Part shown: positions 1 to 8,448 of the stretch, in pieces
Position numbering within the stretch: the stretch's first letter is position 1
Layout of the letters: every line of letters begins with the position of its first letter
DNA from: Candidatus Rifleibacteriota bacterium
Lineage (GTDB): Bacteria > Muiribacteriota > Ozemobacteria > Ozemobacterales > Ozemobacteraceae
DNA: 64,000 nt
Assembly (NCBI GenBank): GCA_024710355.1
Contig: JANJUX010000016.1
Span: forward strand, 124,001 to 188,000
Direction of reading: 5' to 3'
Position numbers and translations under genes: made by a program
The notes under the pieces: generated by a model
What the model saw: only the letters and a program-made list of their open reading frames with translations
What the model was told of the DNA's origin: nothing
The model's database searches: none

Positions 1-2
1 GT

Positions 3-53
3 CAGGGTGTCGGCATTATCGTCAACGATCTGCCGGCGATCCCATTCCCTTGA
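3..53 (+). CDS. possible 3' end of an upstream gene (partial)
   Basis: One frame stays open from the left edge and ends at a TGA at 51-53, giving 16 residues ending in NDLPAIPFP. The composition looks protein-like, but the fragment is too short to identify. The roughly 200 bp between it and the next start carry no convincing gene. A 75-codon plus-strand frame at 7-234 is Arg/Leu-rich and looks non-coding. This is offered only as a possible gene end. Confidence 0.2.
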   Translation, partial: QGVGIIVNDLPAIPFP

Positions 54-184
54 GCCCGACCGGCGGCGGCAGCGAAAAACTTGCCTGACACCTGCACGAC
101 TTCTCTTATTTTCACGGCACGATCTGCTGAATGACGAGCGGTTTCTGCTTCGACGCCATGCTCTGAACAAACCAAAAAAACGAT

Positions 185-212
185 TTGGCTTTGGCTGCAT
201 TTTTGATAAAAT
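185..212 (+). promoter_or_regulatory. candidate sigma70-type promoter for the 8-TM histidine kinase
   Basis: A TTGGCT -35-like hexamer (185-190) and a TAAAAT -10-like hexamer (207-212) are separated by 16 bp, about 40 bp before the start codon at 251. Each box matches four or five of six consensus bases. This is seen by eye only. Confidence 0.35.
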
Positions 213-250
213 CAATCTCAGCAGACTCGATTAAAATTGAGCGGTGAAAC

Positions 251-2137
251 ATGGCCATCGAGAGGACCCTTAATCAGGAAAACATCATGCCTCAGAGCGA
301 GGCCGTTCTGTTTTCCGAGTTTATTGATGAAACTGGCACCGACGCCGGGCAGCAGTTGGCAAGATATCGCGATTTTTACACCCGCTGCTTCTTTCAGGAA
401 ATGGCGGTCGTAAGCCTGGTAATATGCGTATTTGCCGTTGCCTATCTTGCCTGCTACCTGACCGGTATCGAGTATGGCAGCTTTCTGCACGGCAAAGTGC
501 TTTATGCGGTTTTCGTTCTGTTCAATGTTTATGCCGCCGGCCAGTGCTTTTACAGCTGGGCGGTTTTAAACAGCAAAAGCGTGGCGCGCGATTACATGTT
601 TTTCTGGGCGGTGGCCTTTACCGGCGCGGCAATCGGCAATTCCATCGATTTTGCCATCTGGGCCAGCGAAATGGGGCCTTTCAAGCAGAACATGCTCACC
701 AACCTGATTTTCGTCTTTTCTCTGATCCTGTCTTTTCCGGGCATGCATTTTCTCGCCCAGGTCTGCCAGGTTAAAGTTACCAGACAACCGGTTCTGTATT
801 TTCTGCCCTTTGCCGTAACTTTTGCGGTGATCCCGACCTACATGAACTACGAGATCCTCAACAGTATTCTCGATGCCGGCAATATCGTTGCTATCAGCCA
901 CATTCCGAACATCAAGGAATTTCTCTTCGGCATTTTTTATGCGATGGTCGGCGGCTATCTCTCTTCTTTGAGCCTTTTTATCTGGCAAACCGGAAAAGGC
1001 CGGCTGGTTCACTCTGCCCGCCTGATAGCGATCGGTACCGTAGTTTTCAGTTTCGGCTGCGCCATTTACGCGGGTTTGTTTCCCTCGATTCGGCTTCTCA
1101 ACATCCCCGGAAACCCTGTACACATCCCGATCGCCCTTGGCTACGTTCTCGTAGCTCTCGGCCTGCGGCGAAGCGAAAACACCATAAAATTTCTCATGAA
1201 CCCCGAATCTGATAAGCTGCCGCCGGTGACAACACTCGTCGAAATTTTCGGCGAAAATGAAGGTCTGGCAGTATATAAACGCCTTGAGAACAACATCAGA
1301 ACAACCCTGCTTGAATTGACAAAATCACGCGAAGAAACCCAGCTGAAAAAAGAAGAAATCGGGCAACTCGAGCAGGAAATCCTTCTCAGAAAAAAAATTG
1401 AAAATGAACTGCTTATTGCCAAAGAGCGCGCCGAAGAGGCCAGCCTTGCCAAATCAGAATTTCTGGCAATGATAAGTCACGAGCTGAAAACGCCTCTGAC
1501 CGTCATCAGGGGTTACAGTGCCCTGTTAAAAAACAAAGCGCTCGAAAAGCTCGTAGAAACGCAAAAAATTACCGGCGTCGCCGGCGAAATCGAAGAAAAC
1601 TCCTTTCTTCTCGAAAAAATGGTGAACAACCTGCTTGAATTCTCGCGACTTGAAAGCGGCAGTTTAAAATATGAAAAAGAAATTTTCACCCTTGGAGAAG
1701 TTCTCAATTTCATAAGATCGGTCAGCACCACCCATCAAAAAGCCAGCGAATGCCAATACACCGAAATAATACCTGATGAATCCATCAGACTCGAAGCAAA
1801 CCGGCAGGCAATCGAGCAGATCGTCGCCAACCTTCTGGTGAATGCCTTCAAATTCTGCAATAAAACCAGCGTGACGCTCGAGCTGAAAAAAGAAGCCGGC
1901 AATCTGATAATAACCGTATCTGATCAGGGCATCGGCATCCCGGCAGAGCTTCAGGAAAAAATCTTCGAGGCTTTTTATCAGGTCAGCCTCGGCACCAGAA
2001 GAAAATTTGGCGGCATCGGGCTCGGGCTGAGCATTGTAAAAAAACTCGTAACCGGGCTGAACGGCAAAATCAGGCTTGCCAGTGCCCCGGGTCAGGGCAG
2101 TCGCTTCGAGGTCACGCTTCCGGTTGTGGTAGGCTGA
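251..2137 (+). CDS. membrane sensor histidine kinase with 8-TM input domain
   Basis: 628 aa. The N-terminal half has about eight hydrophobic segments (roughly residues 48-305) resembling the 7TM/8TM sensor modules of bacterial kinases. A charged coiled coil follows (about 340-395). The HisKA domain has its phospho-acceptor at His410 in the motif SEFLAMISHELKTPL. The HATPase domain shows an N box (QIVANLLVNAFKF), G1 (DQGIGIP) and G2 (GGIGLGLSIV). No receiver domain is attached and no response regulator lies alongside, so the partner is unknown. A later ATG at 287 also has an AGGAA-like ribosome site, so the first 12 residues are uncertain. The stop lies 3 bp before the selO start, so the two genes are probably co-transcribed. 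Ligand unknown; the kinase assignment is secure. Confidence 0.9.
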   Translation: MAIERTLNQENIMPQSEAVLFSEFIDETGTDAGQQLARYRDFYTRCFFQEMAVVSLVICVFAVAYLACYLTGIEYGSFLHGKVLYAVFVLFNVYAAGQCFYSWAVLNSKSVARDYMFFWAVAFTGAAIGNSIDFAIWASEMGPFKQNMLTNLIFVFSLILSFPGMHFLAQVCQVKVTRQPVLYFLPFAVTFAVIPTYMNYEILNSILDAGNIVAISHIPNIKEFLFGIFYAMVGGYLSSLSLFIWQTGKGRLVHSARLIAIGTVVFSFGCAIYAGLFPSIRLLNIPGNPVHIPIALGYVLVALGLRRSENTIKFLMNPESDKLPPVTTLVEIFGENEGLAVYKRLENNIRTTLLELTKSREETQLKKEEIGQLEQEILLRKKIENELLIAKERAEEASLAKSEFLAMISHELKTPLTVIRGYSALLKNKALEKLVETQKITGVAGEIEENSFLLEKMVNNLLEFSRLESGSLKYEKEIFTLGEVLNFIRSVSTTHQKASECQYTEIIPDESIRLEANRQAIEQIVANLLVNAFKFCNKTSVTLELKKEAGNLIITVSDQGIGIPAELQEKIFEAFYQVSLGTRRKFGGIGLGLSIVKKLVTGLNGKIRLASAPGQGSRFEVTLPVVVG

Positions 2138-2140
2138 GTA

Positions 2141-3616
2141 ATGATCAGGTGGAATTTTGACAACAGTTATGCCCGCCTGCCCGCGGGCTTTTACCAGCGC
2201 ATCGAGCCGGTACCGGTAAAAGCACCCAGAGCGTGTATTTTCAATACCAGACTGGCGAAAGATCTCTGGCTGACAACCGACCCGGCCCTGTCTGAAACCG
2301 ACCTGGCGACTCTTGCCGGCAACACTGTCCCGGAAGGCGCTGAACCGCTGGCCCAGGCTTACGCCGGTCATCAGTTTGGCAATTTCGTCATGCTTGGCGA
2401 TGGCCGGGCTATCGTTCTTGGCGAGCACTGCCCACCCGATGGCAGGCGTTTCGACATACAGCTGAAGGGCTCGGGCCAGACGCGATATTCACGCCGGGGC
2501 GATGGCCGCGCCGTGCTCGGGCCAATGCTGCGCGAATACATAATCAGCGAAGCGATGGCAGCGCTCGGCATACCCACAACCCGAAGCCTCGCCGTCGTCG
2601 AAACCGGTGAACCAGTATATCGCGAAAAACCGCTGCCCGGCGCAGTTCTGACCCGCATTGCCACCAGTCACATCAGAGTCGGAACTTTTCAGTTTGCGGC
2701 GGCCTGCGAAAACACCGATATGCTGCAAACCCTCGCCGACTACACCATCGCGAGGCATTTTCCCGAATGCCGTGACTGCGGGAACCCGTATCCCGGCTTT
2801 TACAAAAAGGTGATAGATCTGCAGGCCGAACTGATCGCCCGCTGGATGAACGTCGGGTTCATTCACGGCGTCATGAACACCGACAATATGGCAATTTCGG
2901 GCGAAACCATCGACTATGGCCCCTGCGCCTTCATGAACACCTTCAACCCGCTCACAGTATTCAGTTCAATCGACTATCAGGGGCGTTACGCCTACGGAAA
3001 TCAGCCGATCATGGCACAGTGGAACCTGGCGCGGCTCGCCGAAGCCATTCTGCCGCTGCTGCACCCTGAACCGGCACAGGCCCTGAAACTGGCGCACGAA
3101 GCAATCGATTCATTTCCGAAAATATATCTGAACCACTGGCTGCGCGGTATGCGGCACAAGCTCGGCTTCAACCATGCCCTCGAAAACGATGCCGCCCTGT
3201 TCGAAGATCTTCTTAAACTGATGCGTGTCCATCGCCTTGACTTTACCAATACTTTCAGAATGCTTTCGCACGCGGTGGTTCACACCTACCCGCCCGACCA
3301 GCTGCCACATTCAGAAGATACCGCCGCCTGGTATCTGGCCTGGCAGATCAGACTCGAAAGGGAGCAGGCCCTCAACCCCGACTGGAACACGGAAAAGGCG
3401 CAGGCTTTGATGCTGGCAACCAATCCGGCATATATTCCGCGCAACCACAGGGTGGAAGAAGCCCTCGCCGCCATGGTCAGCAACCGCGACCAGGCACCGC
3501 TGAATCTGCTGCTGAAGGCCCTGGCAAACCCGTTCAGCGAGAAACCCGAATTTGCCTTTCTTACCGAGCCACCCGGCCTGGCTGAGGCAGACTATCAAAC
3601 CTTCTGCGGCACCTGA
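2141..3616 (+). CDS. selO: protein adenylyltransferase SelO (YdiU family)
   Basis: 491 aa, close to the usual 480-490 aa of bacterial SelO. Family knowledge: a pseudokinase-fold enzyme that transfers AMP from ATP to Ser/Thr/Tyr of proteins, linked to redox stress. Conserved blocks are all present: YAGHQFGNFVMLGDGRA, the LKGSGQTRYSRRGDGRA loop, MLREYIISEAM, the catalytic HGVMNTDNM segment followed by IDYGPCAF, and the late NHRVEEAL motif. The C-terminus ends FCGT, the usual bacterial form with Cys where animal SelO carries selenocysteine. It starts 3 bp after the upstream histidine kinase stop and is probably translationally coupled to it. No truncation or missing catalytic residue was seen. 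Confidence 0.95.
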   Translation: MIRWNFDNSYARLPAGFYQRIEPVPVKAPRACIFNTRLAKDLWLTTDPALSETDLATLAGNTVPEGAEPLAQAYAGHQFGNFVMLGDGRAIVLGEHCPPDGRRFDIQLKGSGQTRYSRRGDGRAVLGPMLREYIISEAMAALGIPTTRSLAVVETGEPVYREKPLPGAVLTRIATSHIRVGTFQFAAACENTDMLQTLADYTIARHFPECRDCGNPYPGFYKKVIDLQAELIARWMNVGFIHGVMNTDNMAISGETIDYGPCAFMNTFNPLTVFSSIDYQGRYAYGNQPIMAQWNLARLAEAILPLLHPEPAQALKLAHEAIDSFPKIYLNHWLRGMRHKLGFNHALENDAALFEDLLKLMRVHRLDFTNTFRMLSHAVVHTYPPDQLPHSEDTAAWYLAWQIRLEREQALNPDWNTEKAQALMLATNPAYIPRNHRVEEALAAMVSNRDQAPLNLLLKALANPFSEKPEFAFLTEPPGLAEADYQTFCGT

Positions 3617-3656
3617 GCCGAGAGGCACACATCGCCAGCAATCCGGCAAATGCAAA

Positions 3657-3684
3657 TTGCTATTTGCCGCTGTTGTGGTATCCT
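3657..3684 (+). promoter_or_regulatory. candidate promoter upstream of tryptophanase
   Basis: TTGCTA (3657-3662) and an extended -10-like TGG-TATCCT (TATCCT at 3679-3684) are spaced 16 bp apart, ending about 45 bp before the ATG at 3730. No short Trp-containing leader peptide like E. coli tnaC was found in the 113 bp after selO. The same TATCCTGA string recurs before the hybrid kinase at 9.8 kb. Confidence 0.3.
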
Positions 3685-3729
3685 GACAGGGCTATAGTTT
3701 TACCCGCAAAATTTCTGCATGAGGTGATT

Positions 3730-5103
3730 ATGAAGACCCTGATTGAACCTTTCAAAATCAAGATGGTAGAACCGATCCGGCAGACCACCGAAAAAGAGCG
3801 CATCAAACTGCTCAAAGAAGCTCATTACAACCCGTTTCTAATCAAAGCCGACAACGTGCTGCTCGACTTTCTGACCGACAGCGGCACCGGCGCCATGAGC
3901 GACAAACAGTGGGCCGCCATGATCACCGGCGATGAAGCCTATGCCGGCAGCAAAAGCTTTTACCATTTCGAAAGCGTTGTACGTAACATCACCGGGTTCA
4001 AACATGTCATTCCGACCCATCAGGGCCGCGCTGCCGAAAAAATTCTTTTCTCGACCGCCCTGAAAAAGGGCGACATGGTGCCCAATAATACGCATTTTGA
4101 TACCACCCGCGCCAATGTCGAATATGTCGGTGCCGAAGCCGTCGACCTGGTTATCGACGAAGGCAAGCAGCCGGCACTGGTACACCCGTTCAAGGGCAAC
4201 ATCAACCTCGAAAAACTCGAAGCCTTTCTCAAGAAAAATCATAAACATGTGCCGCTCGGCATGATGACGGTCACCAACAATTCAGGCGGCGGCCAGCCCG
4301 TATCGATGGAAAACATCAAAAAAGCGGCCAAAATTTACAAAAAATACAAGGTGCCGTTTTTTATCGACGCCTGCCGCTTTGCCGAAAATTCTTATTTCAT
4401 CAAGATCCGCGAAAAGGGCTACGAAAACAAAACTCCGCTCGAAATCGCCCAGGAACTGTTCTCTTACGCCGACGGCTGCACCATGAGCGCCAAAAAAGAC
4501 GGTATGGTCAATATCGGCGGCTTTCTGGCAATGAATGACGATGCCATGGCCGCCAACTGCCGCAACCTGCTGATCCTCACCGAAGGCTTTCCGAGCTACG
4601 GCGGCCTTGCCGGTCGCGACCTCGATGCTCTTGCCGTAGGTCTGATGGAAGCACTCGACGAAGAATATCTGCGCTATCGCCTGCGCACCGCCGAATATAT
4701 GGGCGAACGCCTGCTCGCGGCCGGCATCGGCATTATCAGACCAACCGGCGGCCACGCGGTCTATATCGACGCCAAATCGGTCTACCCACATATTCCGGCT
4801 GATCAGTATCCCGGCCAGGTTCTCTGCTGTGAACTTTATCGCAAGGGCGGCATTCGCGGCGTCGAAATCGGCTCGGTAATGTTCGGCAAAAAAGATAAAA
4901 AAACCGGCAAAGAGATACCGGCAAGCATGGAGCTGGTCAGACTGGCGTTTCCGAGACGCGTCTACACGCAGAGTCACTTTGACTATGCCGTCGAAGCTAT
5001 TATAGAAACCTATGCCGAGCGCAAAAAGGCAAAAGGTCTTAAAATAACCTGGGAACCGCCTTTCCTGCGGCATTTTACCGCCAGATTCGCACCGGTTAAA
5101 TAA
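3730..5103 (+). CDS. tnaA: tryptophanase (L-tryptophan indole-lyase), PLP-dependent
   Basis: 457 aa of the beta-eliminating lyase family, which converts L-tryptophan to indole, pyruvate and ammonia. The ATG at 3730 follows GAGGTGATT; the frame is open upstream but that stretch overlaps the likely promoter. PLP-binding Lys is probably Lys256 in SAKKDGMV. Much of the backbone resembles tyrosine phenol-lyase (MSDKQWA, FSYADGCTMS, PSYGGLAGRD). However, all three positions I could compare with known specificity sites are tryptophanase-like: Asp in FDTTR (Thr in TPL), Ile in VEIGS where TPL has its phenol-binding Arg381, and His in LRHFTARF (Phe in TPL). I therefore call tryptophanase. It stands alone, with no tryptophan permease beside it. 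Confidence 0.87.
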   Translation: MKTLIEPFKIKMVEPIRQTTEKERIKLLKEAHYNPFLIKADNVLLDFLTDSGTGAMSDKQWAAMITGDEAYAGSKSFYHFESVVRNITGFKHVIPTHQGRAAEKILFSTALKKGDMVPNNTHFDTTRANVEYVGAEAVDLVIDEGKQPALVHPFKGNINLEKLEAFLKKNHKHVPLGMMTVTNNSGGGQPVSMENIKKAAKIYKKYKVPFFIDACRFAENSYFIKIREKGYENKTPLEIAQELFSYADGCTMSAKKDGMVNIGGFLAMNDDAMAANCRNLLILTEGFPSYGGLAGRDLDALAVGLMEALDEEYLRYRLRTAEYMGERLLAAGIGIIRPTGGHAVYIDAKSVYPHIPADQYPGQVLCCELYRKGGIRGVEIGSVMFGKKDKKTGKEIPASMELVRLAFPRRVYTQSHFDYAVEAIIETYAERKKAKGLKITWEPPFLRHFTARFAPVK

Positions 5104-5113
5104 ACGACACCAG

Positions 5114-5140
5114 CCGCCCGGGGTTCCATACCCCGGGCGG
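5114..5140 (+). promoter_or_regulatory. perfect 10-bp GC-rich hairpin just before the cyclase start codon
   Basis: Arms CCGCCCGGGG (5114-5123) and CCCCGGGCGG (5131-5140) flank a 7-nt loop. The second arm ends 8 nt before the ATG at 5149, where a Shine-Dalgarno would sit. Downstream is AT-rich but has no clear T-run, so a rho-independent terminator for tnaA is only possible. The hairpin could instead restrict ribosome access to the cyclase message. Confidence 0.6.
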
Positions 5141-5148
5141 TAATTATA

Positions 5149-8100
5149 ATGACCCATAAAGATAATTCCGATACTCTGACCTGCCCGGACTGCCGGCAAA
5201 ATTCGCCGGCAGATCACCTGTTCTGCGGCTTCTGCGGCAAAGCACTGAATTCCGGCATTCAGACAGTAAAGCCGCGCATGAAAAACGAGCGGCGTGACGT
5301 GGCGATTCTTTTTGCCGACGTCAGCGGTTTTACCTCGATGTGCGAAAGCATGGACCCGGAAGACGTCTTTACCCTCATGAACGAGGTGTTCGACGGCCTC
5401 GGGCGTGCCATCAGCAAAGAAGGCGGCCACATCGACAAATACATCGGCGACAATGTCATGGCATTGTTCGGGGCGCCGACAGCCCACGAAGACGACCCTG
5501 TCCGGGCCTGTCGCGCTGCCATCGGTATGCAGAATTTTCTCAAACAGTTTGCCACAAAGCTCTGCGAGCGCACCGGGGTGCTGCTGAAAATGCGTATCGG
5601 TATCAACTGCGGGCTGGTGCTTGCCGGCTACATAGGCTCAGAAGTTAAAAAAGAATATTCGGTTCTCGGCGACACCGTCAATCTGGCCTCAAGGCTTGAG
5701 TCAAAAGCTCCGCCAGGCGGTATTCTGATTTCTGAGGCACTGGCAGCACGAATTTCGGGCTTCAGCCTCGGACCGGCTCAGGAACTTACCGTTAAAGGCA
5801 AAAGCCAGCCCGTAAAGGCCTTTGAAGTTATCGGAGAGCAGAAAACCGGCCCACGTTTTGAAAACGGTATATTCGCGGGTCGGGGCCGTGAGCTGTCAAG
5901 AATCAACAAACACCTCGCGAAGCAGAAAGCCCCTTTTGAGCCGCTGATCATTACCGGCGCCGCCGGCCTCGGAAAATCGCGACTCATGACCGAGGTCATA
6001 AAACGTAACGGTCATTGTCATTTTATTTTTGCGAATGCCGCTTCAGAAAGGCAAAATCAGCCTTTCTCCCTGTGCCGGCAGTTGCTGCTTGAAAATATGC
6101 CTGATCTCACCGGCAACGACAAACTCTTTGCATCTCCGCAGAGCCTTGTCGGCTGGTTCGAAAGCCTTTCACCAGCTCTGCCTGGTTTTTCGCAGGTCTT
6201 TACGCATCTCCTCGAGCTCAACGGCACCGATGCTGCGCCGCCAGAACTCGACCCGGCCGTTCTCAGGCAGACAATCGAAACTGGCATTGAACTGCTGTTA
6301 AGGTCGCTCGCTGTGCATTTCAGCCCACTGGTCATCTGTATCGATTCGCTCGAATACGCCGACCGGGCCTCGCTTGATATTATCCGCAGAATGCAGAAAA
6401 AAAGCGAAGGGCTGCCCTGCCCCATTCTCGCTGCCTGCAGAACTGTTCCCACTGAGTGCTTCTCTGCCACCGGGCTCGACCTGCACCCCCTGGCAGAAAA
6501 AGCTTCGATCACTCTGCTGAAGTCACTTTTTGCCCGTAAGGGCGTTTCAGAACACTTTTTACAGGAGCTGACCGCCAGAGCAGCAGGCAACCCGCTTTTT
6601 CTCGAAGAATACGCCAGGTGGGCCGACGATAAGGGTAAATGCAGCAAATCTGCAGGCACCAGCCTGCCCCCGACTCTGCGGGCTCTCGTTGTCAGCCGCC
6701 TTGACCAGATCTCCGCAAAATCCAGAGATTTTCTGGCAGGCTGTTCAATACTTGGCTGCGAATTCGAGATCCAGATTGCACGCAAAACTTCATCAACCAT
6801 GAGTGACGAAGACCTGTCAGAAGCCCTGAATGAACTGCAAAAAGCCGACCTGATCGAACCGGCGCAGCCGCAGAACCCTGATTGCTGGTCTTTCAAACAA
6901 AAGCTCGTTCGCGACGTCTGTTACGAAACAATGCTGATCAACGAACGACGCAAGCTACACCTTGCCACTGCGGCAGCTCTGGTCCAGACAGGTGGGCACA
7001 AGCCTGTTGCCCCTGCAATACTGGCATTTCACTACGAAAAGGCCGAGTCCTGGCCGGAATCGGCGCGGGCAAAAACCGGGGCCGGCAATCAGGCTGCCGC
7101 CTTCGGGCTTAATACCGAGGCCTGCCGGTGGTTTTCGGCAGCGGTAGAAGACCTCAAGCGCTGCGACACAGCCACAGGTGGCCTTAAAGCTCTTTATTTT
7201 TCAGGTTTTCAGGGCATAACCCAGTCGCTGATAAAGCTCGGAAAAACCTCTGAAGCGGTCGATATGGCAGCAAATCTTGAACAGTTTGCCGAAGCAGTCG
7301 AAGAAAAAATTGAAACCGCCAGAATTCACGCTGAAATCGCCAGAATCCAGGGGAACAGCGAGAATACCGCCGACTTTTTCCAACAGGCGACCAGCCTGTC
7401 ACAAAACCTGCCGCCAGCCAGGCAGAACCCCAGGCTTTACCTGGATTATACAGAATACCTTCTCAAACGCGGGCTCCTCGAAGAAGCCAGAGAGGCTTCA
7501 GAAAGTTTCCGGCAGATATCGGGTTCGTCACCCGCAGGTATTATTCAAGCCGACACTCTCTCCGGAAAAATTCTGTATGCGGGCGGCGACCTGGCCGGCG
7601 CCAGAAACCTGTTTCTGCGTGCCTATCAGGAGGCGCTCAAAGCCCCCGGAATATCCGAAAAGGCCAGAACAGCCAATCTGCTCGGCAATGTCGAACGCGA
7701 CATGGGGAACTACCAGAATGCCAGGTGCTACTACCAGGATGCCCTGGAGGCATGGCAGAAGACCGGCGATGCCGAGTGTATCGCCGGCGCCAACAACAAC
7801 CTCGGCATTCTTGAAATGAGTCTCGGTAATTTTGCCGCAGCCGGCAGATATCACTCAGACACCCTCAAACGCTGGCTTGAGATTGGCAATGTGGCTGGCA
7901 CCGCCCTGTCACAGACGAACCTGGCAATTCTGGCACTCGAAAAAGAAGACGGTCCCGAGGCCCTCAAATTTGCCACCGAAGCCCTTAAAAATCTCAAAAA
8001 CGCCGGTAACGAAATGCTTGTTTCGATTGTCAAGGTTATTGAAGGCGAAGCCCTTCTTGCCGCCGGAAAAGCCAGACAGGCTGAAAAAATCTTCGCCGGC

Positions 8101-8448
8101 GTTCTCAGCGATTACGACCAGAACCGGGCCAGACTCGCACATGCCGGCGCAGTTCGCGGGCTGGGCAGGGTTCGTCTGCAGGATGAAAAAACCGACGAAG
8201 CGCTGCAGCTTCTCGAAGACGCAGGCAACCGGTATCGTACCCTCAAGCGCAACCAGGAAGCGGCCCGAACTCTTATGTTCAAAAGCAAGGCACTGCTGCA
8301 GGCAGGCCGACGGGATGAGGCATCGACCGCCGCGCGCCAGGCAATGAAGGAATTCGAACAGATGAAGGCGGGCCACGACCGTGACAAGGCCGCGGCCCTT
8401 CTCAGATCAATCGAAGGCGACACCAATTCCGAAAAAGAACCCCGCTGA
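5149..8448 (+). CDS. zinc ribbon-class III adenylate cyclase-STAND ATPase-TPR protein
   Basis: 1099 aa multidomain signalling protein. An N-terminal zinc ribbon has Cys12, Cys15, Cys26 and Cys29. The class III cyclase domain (about 46-215) has both metal aspartates, Asp57 in FADVSGFT and Asp101 in YIGDNVMALFG. The base-selecting pair is Lys97/Asp175, the combination typical of adenylate rather than guanylate cyclases. Transition-state Asn178 and Arg182 are also present. A STAND/AAA-like ATPase follows with P-loop GAAGLGKS (270-277), then TPR-type helical repeats over about the last 450 residues. Family knowledge: such fusions are soluble cyclases whose TPR/ATPase part is thought to sense partners. 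The start lacks a good Shine-Dalgarno because a hairpin occupies that space. The last 42 bp overlap the convergent beta-barrel gene. Confidence 0.9.
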   Translation: MTHKDNSDTLTCPDCRQNSPADHLFCGFCGKALNSGIQTVKPRMKNERRDVAILFADVSGFTSMCESMDPEDVFTLMNEVFDGLGRAISKEGGHIDKYIGDNVMALFGAPTAHEDDPVRACRAAIGMQNFLKQFATKLCERTGVLLKMRIGINCGLVLAGYIGSEVKKEYSVLGDTVNLASRLESKAPPGGILISEALAARISGFSLGPAQELTVKGKSQPVKAFEVIGEQKTGPRFENGIFAGRGRELSRINKHLAKQKAPFEPLIITGAAGLGKSRLMTEVIKRNGHCHFIFANAASERQNQPFSLCRQLLLENMPDLTGNDKLFASPQSLVGWFESLSPALPGFSQVFTHLLELNGTDAAPPELDPAVLRQTIETGIELLLRSLAVHFSPLVICIDSLEYADRASLDIIRRMQKKSEGLPCPILAACRTVPTECFSATGLDLHPLAEKASITLLKSLFARKGVSEHFLQELTARAAGNPLFLEEYARWADDKGKCSKSAGTSLPPTLRALVVSRLDQISAKSRDFLAGCSILGCEFEIQIARKTSSTMSDEDLSEALNELQKADLIEPAQPQNPDCWSFKQKLVRDVCYETMLINERRKLHLATAAALVQTGGHKPVAPAILAFHYEKAESWPESARAKTGAGNQAAAFGLNTEACRWFSAAVEDLKRCDTATGGLKALYFSGFQGITQSLIKLGKTSEAVDMAANLEQFAEAVEEKIETARIHAEIARIQGNSENTADFFQQATSLSQNLPPARQNPRLYLDYTEYLLKRGLLEEAREASESFRQISGSSPAGIIQADTLSGKILYAGGDLAGARNLFLRAYQEALKAPGISEKARTANLLGNVERDMGNYQNARCYYQDALEAWQKTGDAECIAGANNNLGILEMSLGNFAAAGRYHSDTLKRWLEIGNVAGTALSQTNLAILALEKEDGPEALKFATEALKNLKNAGNEMLVSIVKVIEGEALLAAGKARQAEKIFAGVLSDYDQNRARLAHAGAVRGLGRVRLQDEKTDEALQLLEDAGNRYRTLKRNQEAARTLMFKSKALLQAGRRDEASTAARQAMKEFEQMKAGHDRDKAAALLRSIEGDTNSEKEPR

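Noticed and set aside
7..234. 75-codon plus-strand frame at the left edge
   Set aside because: Arg/Leu-rich, low-complexity translation and no ribosome site; it overlaps the candidate promoter of the next gene.
1664..2428. 254-codon minus-strand open frame across the kinase-selO junction
   Set aside because: Both plus-strand genes are clearly coding here; this is a shadow frame.
3616..3729. TnaC-like leader peptide before tryptophanase
   Set aside because: No short frame with a ribosome site and a key Trp codon was found in the gap.
4282..5487. 401-codon open frame on the minus strand
   Set aside because: It is the mirror of the tryptophanase and cyclase genes; composition is His/Phe/Ala-rich and matches no family, while the plus strand encodes clear proteins.
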